Shown: one piece after another, positions 26,274 through 35,148 of the stretch
Position numbering within the stretch: position 1 is the stretch's first letter
Layout: every line of letters begins with the position of its first letter
DNA from: Lachnospiraceae bacterium
GTDB lineage: Bacteria; Bacillota; Clostridia; Lachnospirales; Lachnospiraceae
Direction of reading: 5' to 3'
Assembly: GCA_017556805.1 (NCBI GenBank)
Contig: JAFYMC010000002.1
Coordinates: forward strand, 1 to 64,000
Length of the DNA stretch: 64,000 bases
Translations under genes and position numbers: made by a program
The notes under the pieces: generated by a model
What the model was told of the DNA's origin: nothing
Seen by the model: the letters and a program-made list of their open reading frames with translations, nothing else
Database searches by the model: none

Positions 26274-26741
26274 TTAAAAATGAATTGCTAACTTTATCAT
26301 TGCAATGCTCTCTCTCGGAATGGTCAGTGTCTCTTCCTCCGAAATGCCAAGCACAATGTTTTCCGCATCATAGCTTACAAGCTCTCCCTCAAATTCCTTC
26401 TGCTTGTTTAACGGCTTATACAGCTTTACTTCCACGTCTTCGCCGATACTGCGGGCAAAATCCTTCTCCTTCTTTAACTGTCTGCCCAGTCCCGGAGAAC
26501 TGATTTCCAGGAAATACGCCTCCGGAATAAAATCCTCCACGTCCAGCAAATCACTCAACTCTCTGCTGACAGCCTCACAGTCGTCAATGGTAATGCCGCC
26601 TTCCTTGTCAATGTAGGCCCGTAAATAGTAGTTACTGCCTTCCTTCACATACTCCACATCCACCAACTCGAAGCCGGTCCGCTCCATAATCGGCGCAAGC
26701 AGCGCTTCGGTCTTCTGCTCGTAATCGTCTCTCTTTGCCAT
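26274..26741 (-). CDS. rimP: ribosome maturation factor RimP
   Basis: 155 aa. It assists 30S maturation. The ATG at 26741 (MAKRDDYEQKTEALLAPIM) follows AAAAAGGAGA. The upstream frame stays open for 31 more codons through a structured leader, which I do not count as coding. Typical segments are GFELVDVEYVKEGSNYYLR (about 23) and FLEISSPGLGRQLKKEKDF (about 81). First gene of the nusA-infB operon. Confidence 0.95.
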   Translation of the reverse strand: MAKRDDYEQKTEALLAPIMERTGFELVDVEYVKEGSNYYLRAYIDKEGGITIDDCEAVSRELSDLLDVEDFIPEAYFLEISSPGLGRQLKKEKDFARSIGEDVEVKLYKPLNKQKEFEGELVSYDAENIVLGISEEETLTIPRESIAMIKLAIHF

Positions 26742-26948
26742 ATAATCTCCTTTTTGTTTCGCATGTGGACTCCAAATCGAGTTCTGCTCGCAGAACTCGT
26801 GCGCGTGAGCGGTGTCCGAAGGACTATCTACCATTCCGCGAACTGCGCATCCATTCGAAAGAATACTCTTTCTTAATGCAAATGCTTCTCATTGCATTAA
26901 GAAAGAGTGGACTTTCGTCCACTCTTTGCTCAACCTTTATGCTACCAT
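26742..26948 (-). ncRNA. structured 5' leader of the rimP-nusA-infB operon
   Basis: About 205 nt from the predicted start to the rimP ATG. Hairpin A: 26902-26912 with 26917-26927, 11 perfect bp and a GAAA loop in the RNA. Hairpin B: 26865-26881 with 26892-26908, 17 perfect bp. A and B share 26902-26908 and cannot both form fully. Smaller hairpins lie at 26853-26864 and 26778-26799 (9-10 bp). No U-tract follows A or B. This arrangement fits an RNA switch or a protein-binding leader; no known riboswitch core is recognised. Confidence 0.65.
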
Positions 26949-26953
26949 AGGTT

Positions 26954-26982
26954 ACTATAGCACGGAAATCTTGAAAAATCAA
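26954..26982 (-). promoter_or_regulatory. sigma-A promoter of rimP-nusA-infB
   Basis: TTGATT (26977-26982) and TATAGT (26954-26959) with a 17-base spacer on the minus strand. Confidence 0.8.
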
Positions 26983-27008
26983 GTAGTTTTTGGAAATTTC
27001 ATTGGAAA

Positions 27009-29393
27009 TTATTTGGATAATTCTTTCCAATAATAAAACTCAATAAAATCAATTCGTTCTCCCTTGTTTCCGAACACACCGTCCGTATCATAGAAGGCAT
27101 AGTCCCATACATCCTCTCCTTCGCTTTTTAATAAAGACGAAATCGATTTTTCTCTTCTTACCGTTAAAATGAATTCCTCTCCCGGATAATTGGTATTATA
27201 CACATAGAAACGATATTCCGACGGATTGGCTACACTCCGTTCGATTCGGATCACATTTGCCACATGGTTCGGAGACCCGATAATTAACGGAATGCCTTCT
27301 CGCACCTTCTGTATTATCGTTTCAAACCGTTCCCTCTTTGCGGTCGGGCTGTCTTCCCACTTGATTCCGTAACACATATCGATTTTTTCTATATTCTCCG
27401 TATCCTGACAGGCCATCAGATTGTTCAGTGCGCGAATCAATTCATAAATCTCCCGGTCATTTCCCGTTAAAGTAGTGTCATCCACATCAATAAACGTAAG
27501 TGCCGGCACTTCACCGGAAGAAGCTTCTTTCCCGTCACTCCATACAAAGCCTGCATCCATCGGAACTTCCTTTAACACAAAGAGCGGGTAGTCTTCAATA
27601 TACCGCTTCCATACATCTGTCAGTGCCAGACGCGATTCATCTGTCGTATCCCGTTTCCATTGTCCTGTCGATTGGTTAAAAGAATCGAATCGTGTAAACT
27701 TATACTTTTCATACAACGGCACCTTATTACTCATCAGGTCCGTCTCTCCTTCATATCCCGGAACATCGAAAAAATCATAGGAGTTCCCGTAATAGTCCGG
27801 TCCCTGAAAAGACGTTCTGCTCATCGGAAGCATTCCCTTGTAGTACAACTGTGCGAACAAACTCATACCGTAGCACTGACCTTCTATTACTTCCGTTCCG
27901 TCAAAGAAATAATAGTTTTTAAAGGAAAAACCGTCTCTCTTGACATCAAATCCGCTGTCTGCCACCGATACATAATCAAACTCGCCGTCTTCATCCGCAT
28001 CCACATAGTTATAATTCATGCCGGCAGTTATACGTTCATTTACATGGTCTAACACATCCGCACTGTTGGCATAGATATAAGATCCGCCGGTATTGGCACT
28101 TAACGTCGTCAGATAATTTGCGTCCACCTTACTTCCCAGACCAATGGTAATGACAGTAATGCCTTTTGCTACCGCACGCTTGGTTGCATCGTCTAACTCG
28201 TAACAAAACAGCCCGCTTTCCGTAGTGGCACCATCGGTAAGAAGGATGATATAGCGCTTTTCTCCGTTATTTTCCTTCTCAAACTTCTCGGTTGTCTGAA
28301 TCACCGCATTATTAATATAAGTGCCGTTGAAATTTTCATTTTCATTGATTCCGTCAATAGCAGCATTTAATACTTCCTCATCATTCGTCCACTCCGATGT
28401 AAGCTCCCGATAGGATGCAGTAAACTTGGATACGAAGAAATCGCAGGAATCCTTTGAGTCTGCCACAATCTGCTTTGCCAAAGCTAAACGCTTCATTTCC
28501 GGGTCATTGGCATCACTTCCCTCCATATCGTACATGGAGCCGGAATTATCAATGAGAATCGCCACCTTCGGTCGCGGCGTCTCTGTTTTAGACACCTCTG
28601 CAACGGTAGAGTCCGCCAGTGCATACATGCTGAAGTGCTCCAATTCCGCGATAACCGTTCCCATTCCGTCATTCTTACATGCTACCGGCAAAAGTTCCAA
28701 CTGTTCCGACACCTGATAGATTCGTAAGGTTTCCGGGGTGTACCCCTGACGCCTTGCCTGCTCCGCATCATAGGTCAGGGTTAAGGTAGCAGACTCAAAC
28801 TCCCTTCCTTTTAAATAGAACTCATGCACCTCTCCGTAGATTCCAGGCAAAGCGGAAAGACCGGACTCGGACTCAAGCCCTGTATACAGGCTATAGATAT
28901 TTGCGGCACCTTCAATGGACAGCGTACCGCCCTCTAAGGCCACCTCCCGTTCAAACAGACGCTTTCTGTCGTCCTCTTTGCCGTCACTGCACTTTTCCTT
29001 CGGGTCAAGGCCGGCCAGAAGTTCCTCCCCGTCCAACAAACCGTCCCCGTCCGTGTCTTCGGACAACGGGTCCGTCCTGCTTACCGTACGCTCGTACAGG
29101 TCATCCAGACCGTCTCCGTCCGTATCTGCAGAAAACTTATTGAGTCCTAACCGTTCCTCTTCTCCGTCCTTAATCCCGTCCCCGTCCGTATCCGCCTCCG
29201 AATCCGTCTTAGAGTACCCGGCAGTAAGGGCAGCAAGCATCACATCGATTTCCTTCTCTTCTTTTTTCTTTTTCCCGTCCGTATCCTCCGTACGGTCCCG
29301 GTTCAAAAACAGTACGCTTACCGCAACACCTGCTCCGATCAGTAAAACACCGATTACGATTGCAAGTATCAACCACTTTTTCTTCTGTTTCAT
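27009..29393 (-). CDS. membrane-anchored VWA surface protein with calcium repeats and papain-like C-terminus
   Basis: 794 aa. One membrane helix (7-30) anchors it; the rest should be outside. Three thrombospondin-type calcium loops follow (ADTDGDGIKDGEE about 67, ADTDGDGLDDLYE about 89, EDTDGDGLLDGEE about 112). A von Willebrand A domain spans about 275-455 with an intact MIDAS: D282-N-S284-G-S286, T358 and D387. The last 300 residues hold GQCYGMSLF (Cys507), GSPNHVANVI (His710) and VYNTNYPG (Asn733), an order that suggests a papain-like cysteine protease fold; this part is inference. GGAGAG precedes the ATG. A c-di-GMP-I riboswitch lies just upstream, so it is probably an adhesin or surface enzyme tied to the motile/sessile switch. 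Confidence 0.88.
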   Translation of the reverse strand: MKQKKKWLILAIVIGVLLIGAGVAVSVLFLNRDRTEDTDGKKKKEEKEIDVMLAALTAGYSKTDSEADTDGDGIKDGEEERLGLNKFSADTDGDGLDDLYERTVSRTDPLSEDTDGDGLLDGEELLAGLDPKEKCSDGKEDDRKRLFEREVALEGGTLSIEGAANIYSLYTGLESESGLSALPGIYGEVHEFYLKGREFESATLTLTYDAEQARRQGYTPETLRIYQVSEQLELLPVACKNDGMGTVIAELEHFSMYALADSTVAEVSKTETPRPKVAILIDNSGSMYDMEGSDANDPEMKRLALAKQIVADSKDSCDFFVSKFTASYRELTSEWTNDEEVLNAAIDGINENENFNGTYINNAVIQTTEKFEKENNGEKRYIILLTDGATTESGLFCYELDDATKRAVAKGITVITIGLGSKVDANYLTTLSANTGGSYIYANSADVLDHVNERITAGMNYNYVDADEDGEFDYVSVADSGFDVKRDGFSFKNYYFFDGTEVIEGQCYGMSLFAQLYYKGMLPMSRTSFQGPDYYGNSYDFFDVPGYEGETDLMSNKVPLYEKYKFTRFDSFNQSTGQWKRDTTDESRLALTDVWKRYIEDYPLFVLKEVPMDAGFVWSDGKEASSGEVPALTFIDVDDTTLTGNDREIYELIRALNNLMACQDTENIEKIDMCYGIKWEDSPTAKRERFETIIQKVREGIPLIIGSPNHVANVIRIERSVANPSEYRFYVYNTNYPGEEFILTVRREKSISSLLKSEGEDVWDYAFYDTDGVFGNKGERIDFIEFYYWKELSK

Positions 29394-29539
29394 TTATTCT
29401 CTCCTTTTACTTTATCCGGTTTGAAGCCTATTTCATCATATCACATCCCCGAATACAGCTCCACCGTTTCAACCGTACAATTTCTGCTACTCACGGTTGC
29501 AAATAAAATACTCCCGAAGCTCCCTTCCCCAATAAAACA

Positions 29540-29645
29540 GCCCGACCGCAAGCTTTCTGCCTGCAGTCGAGCCGCCATAATCGTTTCTCTTAAACCTCTG
29601 ACTTTGCGTCCCTGCGTTTCCACAGGTTTGCTTCCTGTTAGCCTC
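29540..29645 (-). ncRNA. cyclic di-GMP-I (GEMM-I) riboswitch with terminator-like platform
   Basis: On the minus strand the GEMM-I core is readable: GCAAACC, a CCTGTG-GAAA-CGCAGG stem-loop, GGGACGCAAAGTC, then GGTTTAAG and ATTATGGCGGC. This matches the known consensus in order and spacing. Right behind the core CGACTGC (29566-29572) can pair with GCGGTCG (29545-29551) and is followed by TGTTTTATT, a terminator-like expression platform that overlaps the aptamer's 3' part. The 5' end begins within the last codons of the hydratase gene. It controls the VWA gene 150 bases downstream. Whether c-di-GMP turns it on or off cannot be decided here. Confidence 0.85.
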
Positions 29646-31917
29646 TGTAGTAGTTAATGAGACAACCCTTGGTGATAATCTCGCGCTCATCATCGGTCAG
29701 CTCCCCGAGACGTACGGTAAACGGAACCAGCTTCTCGCCTACCACATATGCGGTAATCTCGGACTGCTTCTCGACAACAGCCTTCTTAATGTCCTTTAAG
29801 AAGATGTAGTCACCGTTCTTGAACGGCAACTCACCGTCGAACAAGAACGGAAGCATACCCCAGTTGATGAGGTTACTGCGGTAACGCTTGGTTGCGTATT
29901 CCTTCGCAATGTTTGCAAGACCACCAAGTACCTTCTGACAGCTTGCTGCCTGCTCACGTGCGGAACCGTCACCCGGCTTCGTTGCATAAATCACACTACC
30001 GATTTCGGTTGCGGACGGATTTACCTCCATCTGCTTTGCTACCATATCGAAGGCAGCAGCTACTTCTGCATTTGCCTCGCTGATGGAAGCGCCTGCAATT
30101 CTTGCCTTCTCTGCCTTCTGTACTTCCTTTGCACGGCCCACGTATGCCGGGTCCTTTCTGGAAAGGGTAAACTCAGCAAGACCGAGCGGGTTGGAACGAT
30201 AAGAGGAAGTCTCACCGGACGGAATCAACTCATCGGTGGTGGTAACCGGATCATGAATCTCGGAAACAACCTTAAGCAACATATCGTCGGTCAGTGCGGA
30301 CATTGCCGGCCAGTCAACGATACCCGGTCCGAACTTCACTTCCGCATCCTTATCCGGCTTTCCTGCGCCGAAGTATACTCTATTCTCATAAATGGAAGAA
30401 TCAAAATAGTAAGCCGGCTTCGTAAATACGGTGTCAAGCTCGTCAGCACCGGTTAAGAAGCCCTTGTTTGCTGCGGTTGCCGCAATGGAACGTGCATCCA
30501 TAAGTGCAACGGAAGCAATCTGGCCGTTGGTAACCTTGGAACCTTCGCGGTTCGGGAAGTTACGGGTAGAATGACGGATACTGAGACCGTTGTTTGCCGG
30601 AACATCACCTGCACCGAAGCACGGTCCACAGAATGCGGTACGGATGGTAGCACCTGCACGCATCAGTTCTGCTACTCTGCCGTTCTTAACTAACTCCATG
30701 AAAATCGGCTGGCTGGCCGGATATACGCTTAAGGAGAACTCATCGTTACCGATGAACTTGTCCTTTAAGATGTCTGCTGCATCACAAATGTTCTCAAAGC
30801 CGCCACCTGCACAACCTGCGATAACGCCCTGCTCGATGTAGAGCTTGCCGTTACGGATCTTGTCGCGAAGCTTATAGGTAACCTTGTTATTGTCAAGGCT
30901 CACTAACGCCTTCTTTTCAACCTCTGCCAAAATATCCTCTAAGTTAGCCTTTAAATCAGCGATGGTATACACATTGCTCGGATGGAACGGCATTGCAATC
31001 ATCGGGCGGATCTTATCAAGCTCCACCTCAATGATACCGTCATAGTAAGTCACCGGAGCAAGCTTTAACTCCTTGTAGTCTTCCTTACGTCCGTGCATCT
31101 CGTAGAACTCTTCCACTGCGGAATCGGTCTCCCAGATGGAGGACAGACAGGTGGTCTCCGTGGTCATAACATCTACGCCGATACGGTAATCCACACTCAT
31201 GTTGTGAACGCCTTCACCGAAGAATTCCATTACCTTATTGTTTACATAGCCGTTGGCAAATACAGCACCGATAATCGCCAGTGCGATATCCTGCGGACCT
31301 ACACCCTTTGCCGGCTTACCGGTCATGTGTACGCCCACTACCTTCGGCATATTGATATCATACGTCTTATTGAGAAGCTGCTTTACAAGCTCCGGACCAC
31401 CCTCGCCTACTGCCATGGTACCTAATGCACCGTAACGGGTATGGCTGTCGGAACCGAGAATCATCTTGCCGCCACCAGCCAGCATTTCTCTTGCAAACTG
31501 ATGAATAACAGCCTGATGCGGCGGAACATAGATGCCGCCGTAACGCTTTGCACAGGAAAGACCAAACATGTGGTCATCCTCATTAATGGTACCGCCTACC
31601 GCACAAAGACTGTTGTGGCAGTTGGTCAGAACATACGGAACCGGGAACTCGGTGAGTCCGCTGGCTCTTGCGGTCTGGATAATACCTACGAACGTAATAT
31701 CGTGGGAGGTAAGCTTATCAAACTTAATCTTTAACTTATCCATGGAACCGGAGGTATTGTGCGCCTCTAAAATTCCATAGGAAAGCGTTGCCTTCTTTGC
31801 TTCTTCTGCTGCCGGCACAGAGCCTAATAATGCAGCAACCTTCTGCTTGCCGTCTGCGGTATCTTCGATTACTTCACCGTTAACCACATACGCGCCGTTT
31901 TTAAATAATGTAATCAT
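29638..31917 (-). CDS. aconitase-family hydratase
   Basis: 759 aa. The ATG at 31917 follows AGAAAGGG. Aconitase/isopropylmalate-dehydratase-type fold with the 4Fe-4S cysteines in [18 protein letters not shown] (about 385) and [18 protein letters not shown] (about 430), an [11 protein letters not shown] motif (about 160) and a C-terminal swivel domain with [15 protein letters not shown]. This subfamily is generally annotated only as hydratase; its substrate is probably citrate/isocitrate or a similar tricarboxylic acid. Its 3' end overlaps the riboswitch of the next gene. Confidence 0.88.
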   Translation of the reverse strand: MITLFKNGAYVVNGEVIEDTADGKQKVAALLGSVPAAEEAKKATLSYGILEAHNTSGSMDKLKIKFDKLTSHDITFVGIIQTARASGLTEFPVPYVLTNCHNSLCAVGGTINEDDHMFGLSCAKRYGGIYVPPHQAVIHQFAREMLAGGGKMILGSDSHTRYGALGTMAVGEGGPELVKQLLNKTYDINMPKVVGVHMTGKPAKGVGPQDIALAIIGAVFANGYVNNKVMEFFGEGVHNMSVDYRIGVDVMTTETTCLSSIWETDSAVEEFYEMHGRKEDYKELKLAPVTYYDGIIEVELDKIRPMIAMPFHPSNVYTIADLKANLEDILAEVEKKALVSLDNNKVTYKLRDKIRNGKLYIEQGVIAGCAGGGFENICDAADILKDKFIGNDEFSLSVYPASQPIFMELVKNGRVAELMRAGATIRTAFCGPCFGAGDVPANNGLSIRHSTRNFPNREGSKVTNGQIASVALMDARSIAATAANKGFLTGADELDTVFTKPAYYFDSSIYENRVYFGAGKPDKDAEVKFGPGIVDWPAMSALTDDMLLKVVSEIHDPVTTTDELIPSGETSSYRSNPLGLAEFTLSRKDPAYVGRAKEVQKAEKARIAGASISEANAEVAAAFDMVAKQMEVNPSATEIGSVIYATKPGDGSAREQAASCQKVLGGLANIAKEYATKRYRSNLINWGMLPFLFDGELPFKNGDYIFLKDIKKAVVEKQSEITAYVVGEKLVPFTVRLGELTDDEREIITKGCLINYYRG

Positions 31918-31982
31918 AGTTTTACCCTTTCTAACGTCTGCGACGCCCAATCTATTCTATTCAACGCCGAAGTGGCTATACC

Positions 31983-32534
31983 TTATTCGGTATAGCCATC
32001 CTTCGGATTGATATAGTATACATCATCACAACCGGTAATCGTGGTAGAATTAAACAATCCTTCACCGGCCTTTATGCGGACAAGAACTTCTTCATCCTTC
32101 GTATCCGCAAGCTCAAAACTGATTTTACCGTCAAATCCGTATAAGAACTGTCCGGTCTGTAAAAGTGCCTCACCGCCGTCCTCGAACTTAATCTGAATGG
32201 ACAACCAGGCCTCTCCCGTAAGTTCGGATAATGCAAGGTCTTCGGTGGACTTCGTTACTTTTTCCTTTGCCGCCACGGAATCAAGCGCCATAATATCGAT
32301 ATAATCCCCGTTTGCATCCTCATACCAGAACTCCAATCCCGTAATATTATGGGAAGACCTGTTGTTTACCACAAGCTTGTTCCGCATGCCTTTCTCTACA
32401 CAAATTAACGCAACCACGCCGACAATTACCACTACAATTGCCGCAAGAAGAAAACATAACTTCTTATTCCAAAAGCCGGATGTTTCCTCCTTCTTACTCT
32501 GATATACGTAATTGTTTTTCTTAACCTTACTCAT
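31983..32534 (-). CDS. membrane-anchored protein of unknown function
   Basis: 183 aa. One membrane helix (about residues 26-46) follows a basic N-terminus. The rest is predicted outside and looks beta-rich: NNRSSHNITGLEFWYEDANG, an acidic GGEALLQTGQFLYGFDGKISFEL strand pair and a GCDDVYYINPKDGYTE end. I do not recognise a family. It lies between cheX and the hydratase; a terminator separates it from cheX, and no clear promoter was found. The gene is convincing by length, coding pattern and an AGGAG-like site (TAGGAGATG) before the ATG. Confidence 0.8.
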   Translation of the reverse strand: MSKVKKNNYVYQSKKEETSGFWNKKLCFLLAAIVVVIVGVVALICVEKGMRNKLVVNNRSSHNITGLEFWYEDANGDYIDIMALDSVAAKEKVTKSTEDLALSELTGEAWLSIQIKFEDGGEALLQTGQFLYGFDGKISFELADTKDEEVLVRIKAGEGLFNSTTITGCDDVYYINPKDGYTE

Positions 32535-32567
32535 TACCCATCTCCTAAACCATAGTATCGTAGTCTC

Positions 32568-32598
32568 AAAAAAAGAGGTGATGCCCTTTGCGTCACCT
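32568..32598 (-). terminator. intrinsic terminator after cheX
   Basis: AGGTGA/TCACCT (32576-32581, 32593-32598) with inner pairing, followed on the minus strand by TTTTTTT (32568-32574 region). Confidence 0.8.
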
Positions 32599-32618
32599 TC
32601 TTTTTGTATTTCCTGTGC

Positions 32619-33092
32619 TTATGCCAGTTTCAATAAGAAGTATAACTTAACCTCTCCGCTCTCATATACAAGCGGCACTTTAATAGATGTCATATTCGGA
32701 GAGGACAACCTCGTCGCTCCCATACCGAGGGTCGGTGGTGTTATGTCGATTCTGAAATCATTATTAGAAAGCAAGGTGGCCGCATTTCCCATAATCATAT
32801 TGCCCAGCTCGCTTAACGCACTCTTGGCCATATCATCAATCTCAGCCACCGGCATACCCATCATCATACGAGAAGCTACATCCTTTGCAACCGCCAAATC
32901 AAACACAATACAAACCTGTCCGGTCATCTCTCCGGTAATACCTAACATAATAAATACAGACTCACCGTCAATACACATATTTTCCTTGGAAAGCTGTCCT
33001 ACGTTTGTCTGAATACTGCAAACCTGCACCAAAATCTGCTGCGCCGATAATAAAAACGGATTGATATGATTCACCGAAATAATACCTGCCAT
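32619..33092 (-). CDS. cheX: CheX-type chemotaxis phosphatase
   Basis: 157 aa from the ATG at 33092 (MAGIISVNHINPFL); GGGGA lies 6 bases before it. An ATG four codons upstream (33104) is possible. The CheC/CheX signature ELGNMIMGNAATLL gives Glu95 and Asn98, the residues that dephosphorylate CheY-P. The fold order (DGESVFIMLGITGEMTGQVCIVFDL, then the helix with the motif) fits single-site CheX. No other chemotaxis gene is in the window, so it is an orphan here; it has its own promoter and terminator. Confidence 0.88.
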   Translation of the reverse strand: MAGIISVNHINPFLLSAQQILVQVCSIQTNVGQLSKENMCIDGESVFIMLGITGEMTGQVCIVFDLAVAKDVASRMMMGMPVAEIDDMAKSALSELGNMIMGNAATLLSNNDFRIDITPPTLGMGATRLSSPNMTSIKVPLVYESGEVKLYFLLKLA

Positions 33093-33186
33093 AGTAATCC
33101 CCATACCTTTCCTGGCTGTTGCCAAATCTTTCGTAAACGCATCATTTCCCTAGCAACACAATCCCAGCCCCTTATATATTATCTCT

Positions 33187-33215
33187 ATCATACCAAATTT
33201 GCACGCGAGTTTCAA
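33187..33215 (-). promoter_or_regulatory. sigma-A promoter of cheX
   Basis: TTGAAA (33210-33215) and TATGAT (33187-33192), spacer 17 bases. It ends 17 bases from the stop of the last antiporter gene. Confidence 0.8.
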
Positions 33216-33231
33216 TACTTTTCAAAATTTT

Positions 33232-35148
33232 TTAAAAAAGCAAATAAATCAATGAGATTGCAAGTCCCATGGCCGCCAACAAAAGGCCGAAGGATACACT
33301 TCCGGTGACAAGCGAAAAAGTCTGACGTGCTTCCAATTCACTTACCGCAAACAATGATACAAAGGATTTTGTAATCGGATGATTATGAAATAAGGTTTTA
33401 TTTAAGACAGAAACAATTCCGTCCATAAGGGTACCTAACATATGCGTCACTTTCGTTCCGACCCAGATAGACATCTTGTGTTTTCTCGGTGCAAATACCG
33501 TAGCCTTCAAAAAGCCGGACACGCCATCCACCAAAGTATCACAAATTCTGGAAAACAGTGCCAGAACAAACGGTAACACATATAAAACCACCGGACGATA
33601 TACGGACTCCTCCAAATCAAACCACTTCGGAATACGGTTCACATAGACTCTTTTGCCGTTTTCTTTTTTCATTAAAAGTCCACGGACAACAAGTATATAT
33701 ACCGCAACACCGATTCCCACGGAAATCAAAGCGCCCTTCAGATTTGCAAAAGCGAGCCAGTGAATCTGATGTGTTTCTTCATGCAAGGCCGGAGTCGCAC
33801 AAAAATAGTTCGGGCCCAAAAAATCCTCTGCCGCCTTACCGATTTTTGCAAAAATCAAATCCGGAGTCAGACCAAGAACCGGAATCAGCAATGCCGAACC
33901 ACATACGGCAATTCCGGACAGAATTGTCATACTGCTCTTCTGTTCCGCTTCTTCCCCATCGCCCTTTTCCACAAATATCGCAATAAAGAGCTTTAACATA
34001 TAGGCAAGGGTCAAACCGCCGGAAAGTAAAAACAACACCTCCACCGTTTGAAACATTCCGATTTCGGAACGGAAACCGGCTGCTTCCAGATGATGCATAT
34101 GCTCCACCAGACTCTCGTGCAGTAACGTCTTACTGATGTAACCGTTAAATCCCGGAATTCCGGCAAGTCCCAGTCCGCCGAAGGCTACCGCCACCGCCAA
34201 AAACGGATGCTTTCTTCCGTAACCGCGTACCTTGTTTAAATCCAAAGAATGGATATTCATATAGACCACACCGGCAGCAAGGAATAAAACCAGCTTTAAC
34301 ACGGTATGGTTCACCATATGGTAAACCGTTCCCTGCAATGCAATGCCTTGACCGCCCATAATACTAATCATACCGATACCTAAGGTGATGAAACCGATTT
34401 GGGATACGGAGGAACACGCCAAGATGCGTTTAATATCCACGGAAAACAACGCAGACAACGCTCCGAGTACCATCGTAATCGTACCGAGAATCAAAATCAC
34501 CTTTCCCCAGGTTGCATCCGCAAACAAAAGATGACAATTCACCAAAAGCATGCCGAAAATACCGCACTTGGTCAACATACCGGAAAGAAGTGCGGATGCC
34601 GGTGCCGGAGCTGCCGGATGTGCCTTCGGAAGCCAGATATGTAACGGGAACACGCCCGCCTTACCGCCAAAGCCTACCGCAAGCAAAGCTGCCGCTATAT
34701 ATAAATAGGTCTGACGATTCCCGAAGTTTCCGCCCTGACCGGATAAAAATGCACCTGCCGCCTCTCGAAGTTCCGCTATTGTAAGCGTTCCCAAGGCATG
34801 GTCCAGCATAAAAATGCCCATGAGCATGGACAATCCGCCGATCACAGCCACCGCAAGATAGGTCTTTGATGCCCGAAGTGCCGCCTCGGTTTCTTCCTGT
34901 GCCACCCACACATAGGAAGTGAAGGACATAATCTCAAAGAATAAAAACAACGTCAGTAAATCCGCCGCAAAGAATACCCCCAGTACTGCGGCAAACGTTA
35001 TAAAATAAAATACAAAATACCGCGTCAGATGTCTGTGACGGTAAAAATACTGCTTAGAAAACAACAAGGTCATTACCCAAAGCAAGGTAGCCAATAAAGC
35101 ATATACAACGCGAAATCCATCCGTTGCAAACCGTAAGGATTCTATCAT
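33232..35148 (-). CDS. Mrp/Mbh antiporter-like proton-conducting membrane subunit (638 aa)
   Basis: 638 aa, about 16 membrane helices. It belongs to the NuoL/M/N-MrpA/D superfamily of antiporter-like subunits. The channel glutamate is in LTLFLFFEIMSFTSY (about 70); the conserved lysine/histidine region is GFGGKAGVFPLHIWLPKAHP, followed by APAPASALLSGMLTKCG (about 165-200), the variant seen in Mbh/Hyc-type subunits. A C-terminal extension of about 170 residues with extra helices resembles NuoL-like tails. It is the last gene of the operon and overlaps the previous stop/start by 4 bases (ATGA). Confidence 0.88.
   Translation of the reverse strand: MIESLRFATDGFRVVYALLATLLWVMTLLFSKQYFYRHRHLTRYFVFYFITFAAVLGVFFAADLLTLFLFFEIMSFTSYVWVAQEETEAALRASKTYLAVAVIGGLSMLMGIFMLDHALGTLTIAELREAAGAFLSGQGGNFGNRQTYLYIAAALLAVGFGGKAGVFPLHIWLPKAHPAAPAPASALLSGMLTKCGIFGMLLVNCHLLFADATWGKVILILGTITMVLGALSALFSVDIKRILACSSVSQIGFITLGIGMISIMGGQGIALQGTVYHMVNHTVLKLVLFLAAGVVYMNIHSLDLNKVRGYGRKHPFLAVAVAFGGLGLAGIPGFNGYISKTLLHESLVEHMHHLEAAGFRSEIGMFQTVEVLFLLSGGLTLAYMLKLFIAIFVEKGDGEEAEQKSSMTILSGIAVCGSALLIPVLGLTPDLIFAKIGKAAEDFLGPNYFCATPALHEETHQIHWLAFANLKGALISVGIGVAVYILVVRGLLMKKENGKRVYVNRIPKWFDLEESVYRPVVLYVLPFVLALFSRICDTLVDGVSGFLKATVFAPRKHKMSIWVGTKVTHMLGTLMDGIVSVLNKTLFHNHPITKSFVSLFAVSELEARQTFSLVTGSVSFGLLLAAMGLAISLIYLLF

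Noticed and set aside
26742..26834. N-terminal extension of RimP by 31 residues (begins MVDSPSDTAHAHEF).
   Set aside because: It reads through leader hairpins; the ATG at 26741 has the strong ribosome binding site and the family start.
29421..29657. A 78-codon plus-strand frame between the VWA and hydratase genes.
   Set aside because: The region is the c-di-GMP riboswitch and its platform on the minus strand; the frame has no support.
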